DNA of 7,762 bases, from contig JAIRWJ010000092.1 of assembly GCA_031269065.1 (NCBI GenBank), positions 1-7,762 on the forward strand, in the 5' to 3' direction. The notes beneath the pieces are model-generated. The model had not been told where the DNA came from, searched no databases, and was given only the letters and a program-made list of their open reading frames with translations. Both the position numbers and the translations under genes were made by a program. This stretch comes from Rickettsiales bacterium (GTDB lineage: Bacteria; Pseudomonadota; Alphaproteobacteria; Rickettsiales; UBA1997). Shown piece by piece: positions 1 to 5,973 of the stretch (positions within the stretch are counted from its first letter, which is position 1; the number at the start of each line of letters is the position of its first letter).

Positions 1-768
1 ACCAGGTTCTTCCCCATACCTAAATATTATATGGAAAATGCTAGCTTGTTGACTCACTCCCAATAATTCATACATGTCAGTGTTTGCATGTACTTGGAAC
101 AGCGTGATTCCCATAGCGAAAACATCCTGCTTTCTAAGGTCTTTTTCCGAGTTATCTCCCAGCTTCAAAAGTTCTGGTGGAATATATCCCAAAGTTCCAA
201 TTGGAGCTGTTCCATCTCTTTTATTTGTGAGCTCGTTTTGTGCAACACCAAAATCACCAAGGACGAAATCATTATTCTTATCAAGAAATATATTGTCCTC
301 TTTTATATCCCGATGTACCCATCCTTTTTCATTAAGTGCCCTAATACTATTAAACAATCTAGAAAGTTTCTTTGGGTCCAAACAGATCTCCTTCGCCCTT
401 TCAGGGTCCTTTTTGGATAGGCTGGATAAAGCTCCCCCTGTCTGATACTCTGCTATAACAGCACCATCAGGTGATGCGTACTCGATACTCTGTAAAGCAG
501 ACCCTAGAGGGACATTTCCGAATTCCTTGAAGTAGGAGTATTCACCAATTCCCTCCTCGAAGTCTAATTTTTTATGTGGGACTTTTATGGCAACATCACG
601 TCTTATTATACCGCTATGGGCTCTATATACTGTACCCTGGCCGCCTTTAGCGATCTTCAGAGTCTCCTTTCCATCGGCTGTAACTTTGCTTCCTTCTCTC
701 TTGAGATCTGAGAAAAGTCTGCTTTCTTTCATAATGTTTTCTAGTTTTTGTTCTTTTTCATCGTCCAT
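1..768 (-). CDS. Hanks-type Ser/Thr protein kinase, 3' end outside window
   Basis: The 256 codons visible here encode a eukaryotic-type protein kinase. Its C-lobe is cut by the left window edge. I read a glycine loop GGQGTV (residues 42-47), the ATP-anchoring lysine in VAIK (K62), the catalytic loop HRDIKEDN (152-159, D154 and N159), an intact DFG (172-174), an IPPE motif in place of APE (196-199), and the helix-F aspartate in QDVFAMG (D215). All core catalytic residues are present, so an active kinase is expected. The start is ATG at 768-766, with an AGGA Shine-Dalgarno core 6 nt upstream. It is a clear paralogue of the kinase just upstream: the two share LFS, the DG before the glycine loop, HRDIK, IGTxGYIPPEL and DVFxMGIxLFQV. 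The stop of the upstream gene lies 103 bp away. No signal peptide or membrane segment is visible. The substrate is unknown. Confidence 0.93.
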   Translation of the reverse strand, partial: MDDEKEQKLENIMKESRLFSDLKREGSKVTADGKETLKIAKGGQGTVYRAHSGIIRRDVAIKVPHKKLDFEEGIGEYSYFKEFGNVPLGSALQSIEYASPDGAVIAEYQTGGALSSLSKKDPERAKEICLDPKKLSRLFNSIRALNEKGWVHRDIKEDNIFLDKNNDFVLGDFGVAQNELTNKRDGTAPIGTLGYIPPELLKLGDNSEKDLRKQDVFAMGITLFQVHANTDMYELLGVSQQASIFHIIFRYGEEPG

Positions 769-810
769 AATAGGTCCTATTGAGATAACTAACGTAGAAT
801 TACCTATATT

Positions 811-863
811 TTTTAAAAAGCAATATAAATCATTTAATTGGAGAGTATAACCTATAATTAAAC
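811..863 (-). promoter_or_regulatory. Duplicated upstream control block, copy 1
   Basis: This 53-bp AT-rich block lies 42 bp upstream of the left kinase gene. It matches the block upstream of the right kinase at 46 of 53 positions without gaps. Read on the minus strand it has TTTAATT and AATTAAA arms (plus-strand 856-862 and 833-839) separated by 16 bp, with TATACT between them (844-849), which resembles a -10 box. A TTGCTT -35-like hexamer (818-823) also lies in the block, but in this copy no good -10 follows it. Conservation in non-coding DNA suggests a promoter or operator. Which box is used cannot be decided from sequence. Confidence 0.6.
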
Positions 864-871
864 AGTTTTAT

Positions 872-2116
872 TTATTTAATTGTAAACGGTCCGCTTGGTT
901 TATTTTGTTTATCGCCAGTTCCAGCACCTCCTGATGGGATCCTAATGCTAGATACGGTTACTGGAGTATTTTGATGATCTGGTTCTGTTTTTTTGAGACT
1001 GTCCAGAGTGTTACTTCTCTTAGTTTCCGATTTATTTTCGTCTCCCTTTCCCTGTTCCACCACTATGTCCTCCTTCTTCACTTCCCCCTCAATTTTATTT
1101 TCTTCTGATTTTTCAACCCTTGTCTCTTTTTCTTTAGGAGAGATGTCTTTGCTCTCCTTTTCTTTTTCTAGTCTCTCCTTCATAACTTCGACTCTATTTA
1201 TCATAAAATCTATTGTGCACCTCTTGGCAGGATCCATACTAGTTGATTTTCTTATTATATCCTTTATTTCTGTGGAAAGTTCAGATTTTTCAAGTTTTTC
1301 CTCTATTCTTTTTTCTACCTCTTCAGGTTTATTTTCATACATTGTAGTTAATGCCCAATCATTAGGAACTCCACATAAATCCACCATGGTTTTGCCCTTA
1401 TCTAGGGCTAACACTTGAAATAGCATGATTCCCATTGAGAAAACATCGTGTTTTTTGAAGTCTACTTTTACATTCCCCAGAGCTTCTTTTGAAAGTTCTG
1501 GTGGTATATACCCTCTGGTCCCAATAATTTCCGTTATATTCTGACTATCGTTTTGCAGAAGACCATGGTCAATAATGGTGAATTTACCATCATTCCCAAG
1601 AATAACATTTTGTCCCTTTATATCCCGATGAGCTAGTCCTCTATCGTGAAGTTCCTTGACGGCTATAAACATCTCTTTCAGTCTGTCTGGATCCTGACAG
1701 GCTTTCTGAGCCTTTGTACGATCCGTTTCTGCATTTTTATTTTTCTTAGGAGGATTGGATAATTTGTCTAGTCCACTCCCGTCACAAAATTCTGATACGA
1801 TAACAGTACCATTGTCTGAAATATGTGAAATATTCATTAGGGAGGGTGAATTAAAAGGTTTTTCTTTAGACTTACTGAGGTAGAGATGTTCACCTCTATT
1901 GGCCTCGATCGGTTTTGTTAGAATTTTGACGGCGAGATATCTATTTTCCTTCTCGCTGTAAACTTTGAAGACTTCACCAAAGCCGCCTACACCGAGTTTT
2001 TTTATTCTTTGCCCATCAACCATAATTTTTTCATCTTCCTCTGTGACATTTGAGAAAAGTCCAGTGGCTTTCAGATCATTTATCTGTTTATTCCGCTCTT
2101 CTTCCATCGCATCCAT
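872..2116 (-). CDS. Hanks-type Ser/Thr protein kinase with charged C-terminal tail
   Basis: This is a complete 414-residue eukaryotic-type kinase. Motifs in order are: glycine loop GVGGFGEV (42-49), lysine in LAVK (K64), catalytic loop HRDIKGQN (163-170, D165 and N170), metal-binding motif DHG instead of DFG (183-185), GTRGYIPPE (199-207), HDVFSMG (D224) and a terminal DPAKR (295-299, subdomain XI arginine). The key Lys, Asp, Asn and Asp are all present, so activity is plausible despite the DHG variant. Residues from about 313 to the end form a Lys/Glu/Ser-rich, probably disordered tail. No signal peptide or membrane helix is seen. A GTG at 2119-2117 could extend the protein by one residue. 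I prefer ATG at 2116 because the AGGG site is 6 nt from it and its position relative to the upstream sequence matches the paralogous gene. The substrate is unknown. Secretion as an effector is possible but unproven. Confidence 0.93.
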   Translation of the reverse strand: MDAMEEERNKQINDLKATGLFSNVTEEDEKIMVDGQRIKKLGVGGFGEVFKVYSEKENRYLAVKILTKPIEANRGEHLYLSKSKEKPFNSPSLMNISHISDNGTVIVSEFCDGSGLDKLSNPPKKNKNAETDRTKAQKACQDPDRLKEMFIAVKELHDRGLAHRDIKGQNVILGNDGKFTIIDHGLLQNDSQNITEIIGTRGYIPPELSKEALGNVKVDFKKHDVFSMGIMLFQVLALDKGKTMVDLCGVPNDWALTTMYENKPEEVEKRIEEKLEKSELSTEIKDIIRKSTSMDPAKRCTIDFMINRVEVMKERLEKEKESKDISPKEKETRVEKSEENKIEGEVKKEDIVVEQGKGDENKSETKRSNTLDSLKKTEPDHQNTPVTVSSIRIPSGGAGTGDKQNKPSGPFTIK

Positions 2117-2122
2117 CACGAG

Positions 2123-2126
2123 CCCT
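2123..2126 (-). promoter_or_regulatory. Ribosome binding site deciding the kinase start
   Basis: AGGG on the minus strand lies 6 nt from ATG 2116 but only 3 nt from the alternative GTG 2119. The paralogous kinase has AGGA in the same position, 6 nt before its ATG, within a matching ATAGG context. This favours ATG 2116. Confidence 0.55.
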
Positions 2127-2151
2127 ATATGGATAATATAACTTGTATAGT

Positions 2152-2180
2152 ATTATCAGATAATTTATTTTAAATAGCAA
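2152..2180 (-). promoter_or_regulatory. Candidate sigma70-type promoter of the complete kinase gene
   Basis: On the minus strand TTGCTA (2175-2180) and GATAAT (2152-2157) are separated by exactly 17 bp. This would start transcription about 30 nt before the kinase ATG. The -35 hexamer lies inside the duplicated block. The equivalent -10 is not well kept upstream of the other kinase, so this could be chance in AT-rich DNA. Confidence 0.4.
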
Positions 2181-2220
2181 TATGAATTATTTAATTGGAC
2201 AATATAGCGTATAATTAAAC
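2168..2220 (-). promoter_or_regulatory. Duplicated upstream control block, copy 2
   Basis: This block matches 811-863 at 46 of 53 positions without gaps. It lies 51 bp upstream of the complete kinase. The TTTAATT and AATTAAA arms (plus-strand 2213-2219 and 2190-2196) are fully conserved with the same 16-bp spacing. The box between them is TATATT (2201-2206). An identical inverted repeat in the same place upstream of both paralogues suggests binding by one regulator, or a shared promoter core. Confidence 0.6.
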
Positions 2221-2240
2221 TTAAAGTTGCTCAGAAACTA

Positions 2241-2256
2241 GTGAAGTCTGCTTCAC
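2241..2256. other. Perfect 6-bp stem-loop
   Basis: GTGAAG, a TCTG loop and CTTCAC form a perfect stem with a tetraloop. On the plus strand a five-T run follows eight bases downstream. That is too far for a standard intrinsic terminator, and no plus-strand gene precedes it. It could end a small RNA or be an operator. Confidence 0.35.
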
Positions 2257-2347
2257 AGGTGGTTTTTAGAAATCATATCTAAATAAATTTGCCTATTTCT
2301 GGGGCTGGCCAACGTTCTCGTACCCGGCTGTTCTTGTAGGGACCACA

Positions 2348-2378
2348 CTTTTCTCCGCCTAGAATGGGAAGAGAAAAG
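2348..2378. other. 8-bp perfect inverted repeat, possible RNA hairpin
   Basis: CTTTTCTC (2348-2355) pairs perfectly with GAGAAAAG (2371-2378). Inside it, CC and GG can pair across a TAGAAT loop. This is the strongest stem in the gap. No T-tract follows, so it does not look like a terminator. Function unknown. Confidence 0.4.
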
Positions 2379-2586
2379 ATGGGGGTTGATTTCGATAGAT
2401 TAGTCCATGTAAATACTTACGGAACACAGCGGTGATTATATAGAATAGAATACAGCGAAATATTTCCGGTAAAATAATGAAGAGAAGGATGCAGCATGAT
2501 GATAGTGGGAATTTGCCAATAGTGAAAAAAACTTGCTTTTATTGTAGAATTAATAAATAACTATAGGCCAGTCAGGATTTGATTCT

Positions 2587-2628
2587 GGTGCCCTAGGCCG
2601 GATTTTGGATTGGGCATCGGCTAGTGCC
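2587..2628. other. Imperfect long stem-loop upstream of the outer membrane protein gene
   Basis: The left arm 2587-2600 and the right arm CGGCTAGTGCC (2618-2628) pair over about 11 positions. There are two G-T pairs and small bulges, around a 17-nt loop. The segment is more GC-rich than its surroundings. It could be part of the 5' leader of the downstream mRNA or of an independent RNA. Confidence 0.35.
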
Positions 2629-2644
2629 AACGCTACCTGTAATT

Positions 2645-2670
2645 TACCGAACGGTATATGTGGTGCATAT
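2645..2670. promoter_or_regulatory. Two adjoining palindromes just upstream of the outer membrane protein gene
   Basis: TACCG-AA-CGGTA (2645-2656) is directly followed by ATATG-TGGTG-CATAT (2656-2670), which shares its final A. They end 27 nt before the ATG. Their symmetry and position fit operator sites or small leader hairpins. No regulator can be named. Confidence 0.35.
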
Positions 2671-2697
2671 ATTCTTGGCAAATGACCTGATACCTAC

Positions 2698-4086
2698 ATG
2701 AAGAAAAGGATATTTATAGCAATTTTGTTTTTGATCATAGCCGCTGCCGATTCCAGAGCCTACATCGAATCGGATGATATAAAAATCATGTATATAGATG
2801 CCGAACCTGTTATACCGTTGTATTTGCTTGAATATATGATGGAGAGTATTGTTTTAGATGGACGCTTTGAGAACGGTGAAAACCTTATCAGATATATCAG
2901 AGATGGTCAAGATGTTGTTGATCATGGTCAAGGTACACGGTGGTTCAATCCAGAAGATTTTGTGAAATATATAGGGAATGGCTATAAAAAGCTCTATGGA
3001 CAATCCAATGTAGATATAAAATTCTACAACTGGAATCCGGAAAAGGCAAAGAATGTCTACCACGATACGATCTATGGCATATTTGAAAATTTTTTCAGCT
3101 TGCCGCTAGCCGCTGTGAGAAATTCGTCGATAGATCTAATTGATACGATCAGAAGGAACGTAGGCCACAGTATGTGGCTTGGAGCGCACTATAACGATAT
3201 AAGAGACTCGGGATCTGATGGTTCTGATACGCTAGATTTCAGCTTTGGGGTTGAATTACTAGATGGGACAACCCGGGGGATCGGAACGAGAATCATGTCC
3301 TTCCTGAGCTACAGGCAATATCTTTCGGATGAAACTTCCATCGACAGGTCGCCTCCTTACTACAAATACAGTCAGAAAATTCAGGACTTTAGAGGAGCAC
3401 AGCTAGGTCTCTACGTCCGGAGTACCATGACAAAGGCGTTCTCTCTGGACTATGCCGCACACCTGGGATTTAGCACCTATAAAGGTGCTAGCAGCATACA
3501 TTTTATCCTGCCGAAGGATATGGCATCCGGCGATGAATTTTTCTCTGAAGTCGAAAAAAGAACTACGGCACCCGTCACCATAGCCAGAAGAAAATCAGAG
3601 CGGCTAATTCATGACATAGAAGATCCTGAAACCAATATCGTTGAAACAACCGTTTCGCTAAAAGACTCCGAAAATGGGACCAAAGTGGTTGAACTCTGGA
3701 TGTTGGACGCTGGTCTGGGCCTTGGCGCCATCTATAGTTTCGAACTGCCAGGTGGAGCAATGGCAAAACCGAATCTCTATGCCAATTTCCTACACATAAG
3801 TGACTTTGGAGGACAATGGTTTAATTTTAGAGAATCCTCCAGAATGGCCCATGTGTTCGATTTCGTGCCGGGTCTGGAGCTGAATTTTAACCCTGCTAGA
3901 CTTGTGGAGGTTAACCTATCCTTTAGGTATAGGAAACCTATCTGGCAACACCTATCTATGAAGAGCAGTTTTGAATTTGAAATTAGTCTCAACTCGATGA
4001 ATGGCTATCACGGAATCAGTCTGAAATATAGTTGGGAGAATCTTAGAAACAGTACTCTGGGATTTTCGCTGAATTATAGATTTTGA
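2698..4086 (+). CDS. Predicted beta-barrel outer membrane protein of unknown family
   Basis: This 462-residue protein has a classic Sec signal peptide: MKKR, a hydrophobic stretch I5-A17, and a likely cleavage after S19-R20-A21. The mature part begins with a charged segment of about 130 residues. From about residue 150 to the end it shows alternating polar/apolar strands with Gly and aromatic residues. The last residues are LNYRF, and a terminal Phe is typical of BAM-assembled outer membrane barrels. There is no cysteine. A charged Lys/Glu-rich insert near residues 275-325 may be a surface loop. I do not recognise the family. In Rickettsiales such orphan barrels often act as porins or surface antigens, which is an inference here. 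The ATG lacks a clear Shine-Dalgarno site, but the signal peptide starts right there. Transcription is likely driven from the structured gap upstream and is separate from the ribosomal operon that follows. Confidence 0.8.
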   Translation: MKKRIFIAILFLIIAAADSRAYIESDDIKIMYIDAEPVIPLYLLEYMMESIVLDGRFENGENLIRYIRDGQDVVDHGQGTRWFNPEDFVKYIGNGYKKLYGQSNVDIKFYNWNPEKAKNVYHDTIYGIFENFFSLPLAAVRNSSIDLIDTIRRNVGHSMWLGAHYNDIRDSGSDGSDTLDFSFGVELLDGTTRGIGTRIMSFLSYRQYLSDETSIDRSPPYYKYSQKIQDFRGAQLGLYVRSTMTKAFSLDYAAHLGFSTYKGASSIHFILPKDMASGDEFFSEVEKRTTAPVTIARRKSERLIHDIEDPETNIVETTVSLKDSENGTKVVELWMLDAGLGLGAIYSFELPGGAMAKPNLYANFLHISDFGGQWFNFRESSRMAHVFDFVPGLELNFNPARLVEVNLSFRYRKPIWQHLSMKSSFEFEISLNSMNGYHGISLKYSWENLRNSTLGFSLNYRF

Positions 4087-4269
4087 TGCTGCTGCGGCAC
4101 CGAACAAGAATGTCCTTTGCACAAAATTCATGCGTCGGATAAAAATGACATAGAATGTGGCCAATTCAGTTGAGAGCCTCGCAGACCGTGGTTCTTTGAT
4201 GGGGGAAGCTTAAGAAATTGGAGAGATTGGCAGGGGAATGCTAGATTTGTAGTTTTTGCCATGTTTTTC

Positions 4270-4298
4270 TTGACTTATTAAAAATGTTCTCCAGACTA
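4270..4298 (+). promoter_or_regulatory. Weak candidate promoter of the S10 operon
   Basis: TTGACT (4270-4275) is a near-consensus -35. A 17-bp spacer puts AGACTA (4293-4298) at -10, which is a poor match. An alternative is TTGCCA at 4257-4262 with TAAAAA 17 bp further on. Either would give a leader of roughly 85-110 nt. Confidence 0.3.
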
Positions 4299-4309
4299 CC
4301 CCAGTCATT

Positions 4310-4339
4310 GGCGATGTTCCCTTCGAGGAACCTAGCGCC
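4310..4339 (+). promoter_or_regulatory. Leader hairpin upstream of rpsJ
   Basis: GGCG (4310-4313) pairs with CGCC (4336-4339). GTTCC (4316-4320) pairs with GGAAC (4327-4331), around a CTTCGA loop. The 9 bp are interrupted by one asymmetric internal loop. It lies 53 nt before the rpsJ ATG. In Escherichia coli the S10 leader is bound by L4 to repress its own operon. A similar role here is only a positional inference. Confidence 0.4.
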
Positions 4340-4392
4340 GTCGTTGTTTGGTGGCACGGGTGAGGCTGCTGCTGTGAATTTTTATTTAGATA

Positions 4393-4713
4393 ATGAAAAA
4401 CAAAGAAGGAATTAGGATTGTTCTGAAAGCGTTTGATGCTGGTATTCTTGATCGGGCTGTCCAAGAGATAGTTGGCACCGTGAAAAGAACTGGTGCCAAG
4501 GTGGCTGGTCCCATTCCTCTTCCGGTAAATAGGAAGAAGTTCACTGTTATTAGATCGCCGCATATCTACAAAAGAAGCATGGAGCAGTATGAAATAAAGT
4601 CTCTGAAGAGACTACTATTCATAATGCCAACTCCTCAGACGGTAGAGGCACTGATGAAATTGAATCTCTCTGCCGGCGTGAATATCAAAATTTCTCTCAA
4701 TGGAGGTGAGTAG
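4393..4713 (+). CDS. rpsJ: 30S ribosomal protein S10
   Basis: S10 is a 30S head protein and also the NusE transcription antitermination factor. The 106 residues show the family signature: IRIVLKAF near the start, KRTGA (31-35), GPIPLP (39-44), FTVIRSPH (50-57), and PTPQTVEAL (79-87). A short GGE tail resembles Rickettsiales S10. Length is close to the usual 103. The usual DPTPQT stretch is one residue shorter here (IMPTPQT). An in-frame TAG lies two codons before the ATG, so no earlier start is possible. No Shine-Dalgarno site is visible before this ATG, unlike most downstream genes. It is the first gene of the S10 operon, and its 3' end carries the ribosome binding site of rplC. Confidence 0.98.
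   Translation: MKNKEGIRIVLKAFDAGILDRAVQEIVGTVKRTGAKVAGPIPLPVNRKKFTVIRSPHIYKRSMEQYEIKSLKRLLFIMPTPQTVEALMKLNLSAGVNIKISLNGGE
4702..4706 (+). promoter_or_regulatory. Ribosome binding site for the GTG start of rplC
   Basis: A perfect GGAGG inside the last codons of rpsJ lies 6 nt before GTG 4713. It fixes the rplC start and implies translational coupling with rpsJ. Confidence 0.8.
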
Positions 4714-5348
4714 TGGTAGTAGCAGTTATTGGGAAGAAGTTGGGCATGACTAGGGTTTATAAGGATGGCGGTGTTGCCGTGCCAGTAACCCTGATAAGAG
4801 TCTATGAGAGTCTGGTGAGTAATTTCAAAACCTATGATGATAGGGATTTTAGCCAGGTAACAATTTCCTACGGAAGAGATAGAAAAACCGAGAAGAGAAT
4901 AGGTAAAGCGGTGCTGGGCTTCTATAAAAAGAAGGAGCTGGAGGCCTATGATTCTATGAAAACCTTTAAGGTCGAGAAGGGAAAGGAATTTCCTGTTGGT
5001 AGTTTCTGGGGGGTTGAACAGTTAGAGCAGAATGGTAAGGTGGATGTGATCGGGATTTCAAAAGGAAAGGGCTTTGCTGGTGTTGTAAAGAAATTTGGCT
5101 TTCGAGGGCAAATTGCTCAGCATGGCAGTTCTCTATCCCACAGGTCTCTCGGAGGTACGGGTTGCAGGCGAAGGGAGGGAAAGGTTTTTAGTGGCAAAAA
5201 AATGGCTGGGCATATGGGTTCCGAGAGGGTAACAGTTAAGAATCTGGAAATAGTAAGGATCGAACCTGAGAATTCAATTCTCTGCGTAAAGGGTGCTGTG
5301 CCTGGTCCCAAAGGGTCAGAGTTAATAATTAGAAACTCAAACAGATAG
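4713..5348 (+). CDS. rplC: 50S ribosomal protein L3
   Basis: L3 is an early 50S assembly protein whose internal finger reaches the peptidyl transferase centre. The 211 residues match the family from the N-terminal IGKKLGMTRV (6-15) through GKGFAGVVKKFGF (118-130) and the HGSSLSHRS region (137-145) to KMAGHMGSERVTVKNL (163-178) and the C-terminal VPGPKGS. Translation starts at GTG 4713, which overlaps the rpsJ stop as TAGTG and is preceded by GGAGG. The finger is unusual: where most bacteria have GQNQTPG or GQCQxPG, this protein has GCRRREG (150-156). The glutamine normally N5-methylated by PrmB is therefore replaced by C151. The frame around it is intact, so this looks like true divergence and not an error. 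It is part of the S10 operon. Confidence 0.98.
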   Translation: MVVAVIGKKLGMTRVYKDGGVAVPVTLIRVYESLVSNFKTYDDRDFSQVTISYGRDRKTEKRIGKAVLGFYKKKELEAYDSMKTFKVEKGKEFPVGSFWGVEQLEQNGKVDVIGISKGKGFAGVVKKFGFRGQIAQHGSSLSHRSLGGTGCRRREGKVFSGKKMAGHMGSERVTVKNLEIVRIEPENSILCVKGAVPGPKGSELIIRNSNR

Positions 5349-5355
5349 GTGGTTT

Positions 5356-5973
5356 ATGCAGCTGTTAGTGTTGAATTTAGATAGTTTGGAGGAAACCCGG
5401 GGTGAGATGCGGGATGTTGATCTGGACTCTCGGGATGGAGAGAAATGTGTACCCATTGTCATTAAATGGCAATTGGCTAGGGCTAGAGCTGGTACAGCCA
5501 AAACTAAGTTGATGTCTGAGGTTTCTGGCTCCACTAGAAAAATAGTTCGACAGAAGGGAAGTGGCGGCGCGAGGCACGGCTCTAGACGAGCGGTACAATT
5601 TGTCGGAGGTCGGACCTGTTTTGGCCCTCAGCCGAGGGATTTTGGCTACTCAATTCCTAAAAAAATTGTGGCCAAGGCTCTAAGGTTCGCAATCAGGGAT
5701 AAACTCAGAAATGATAGGGTGATTTTAATCGAAGGAATGGAAAATCTTGGACTGAGTACTCGGGGTTTAGACAGGAAATTCCAGGGAAAGAATATAGGGA
5801 GAGCGCTAGTTGCCTATGATGATAACTATAGAAATTTTGCTCTTTCCCTGCGAAACCTATTTAATTATAAAAGTGTTCCGAGTGGTGCGCTAAATGTGTT
5901 TGACATTTTGAACTTTGACTATCTCCTGGTGGACAGAAAACTTTTAAATAATCTTGAAGAGGTACTGGGATGA
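5356..5973 (+). CDS. rplD: 50S ribosomal protein L4
   Basis: L4 binds 23S rRNA domain I and sends a loop into the exit tunnel. In enterobacteria it also represses the S10 operon. The 205 residues contain the family core: KWQLARARAGTAKTK (37-51), SEVSGSTRK (54-62), the extended-loop motif RQKGSGGARHGS (65-76), QFVGG (81-85) and FGPQPRDF (89-96). The C-terminal half, with DYLLVDRKLL near the end, is the globular domain. The ATG follows AGGTGG (5347-5352), which overlaps the rplC TAG stop, with 3 nt to the start. The 3' end overlaps the next gene by 4 nt (ATGA). Length is typical. Confidence 0.98.
   Translation: MQLLVLNLDSLEETRGEMRDVDLDSRDGEKCVPIVIKWQLARARAGTAKTKLMSEVSGSTRKIVRQKGSGGARHGSRRAVQFVGGRTCFGPQPRDFGYSIPKKIVAKALRFAIRDKLRNDRVILIEGMENLGLSTRGLDRKFQGKNIGRALVAYDDNYRNFALSLRNLFNYKSVPSGALNVFDILNFDYLLVDRKLLNNLEEVLG

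Larger units (their letters stand above)
2221..2697. other. Non-coding gap with several inverted repeats
   Basis: This 477-bp stretch separates the divergently transcribed kinases and outer membrane protein gene. I see no open frame with a credible start and coding character, and no tRNA (no TTCRA T-arm with a matching acceptor). It contains at least four inverted repeats, listed separately. It also contains an offset direct repeat, GTTCTCGTA and GTTCTTGTA, about 20 bp apart near 2315-2340. It must hold the promoter of the outer membrane protein gene. It may also hold a small RNA, but no known RNA family was recognised. Confidence 0.5.
4087..4392 (+). other. Intergenic region and 5' leader of the S10 operon
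   Basis: These 306 bp hold no convincing gene. No clear intrinsic terminator for the outer membrane protein gene is visible. The right half must contain the promoter and untranslated leader of the S10 operon. A candidate promoter and a leader hairpin are listed separately. Open frames on the opposite strand that run into rpsJ look like shadows. Confidence 0.55.

Noticed and set aside
74..445. Open frame of 123 codons on the plus strand
   Set aside because: It is antisense to the conserved kinase motifs read on the minus strand and is rich in Ser/Phe, as expected for a shadow.
993..1418. Open frame of 141 codons on the plus strand
   Set aside because: It is the complement of the Lys/Glu-rich kinase tail and its C-lobe, which gives an artificial Ser/Phe/Leu-rich translation.
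2241..2270. Intrinsic terminator
   Set aside because: The stem is only 6 bp and the T run starts eight bases after it. No gene on that strand precedes it.
2381..2510. Possible coding piece of a two-piece tmRNA, starting GGGGGTTGATTTCGAT
   Set aside because: The start resembles tmRNA 5' ends. However, no T-arm with TTCRA and no CCA-ended acceptor complementary to GGGGGTT lies upstream, and no convincing tag frame ending in a hydrophobic residue plus Ala-Ala follows.
2477..2560. 27-codon open frame starting ATG in the non-coding gap
   Set aside because: It has no Shine-Dalgarno site and no recognisable motif, and frames of this length are expected by chance.
2570..2600. T-arm-like sequence on the minus strand suggesting a tRNA
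   Set aside because: The loop reads ATCAAAT instead of TTCRANN. No D-arm, anticodon arm or matching acceptor stem could be found.
4210..4563. Open frame of 117 codons on the minus strand over the S10 leader
   Set aside because: Nearly half lies antisense to rpsJ. No ribosome binding site or motif supports it.
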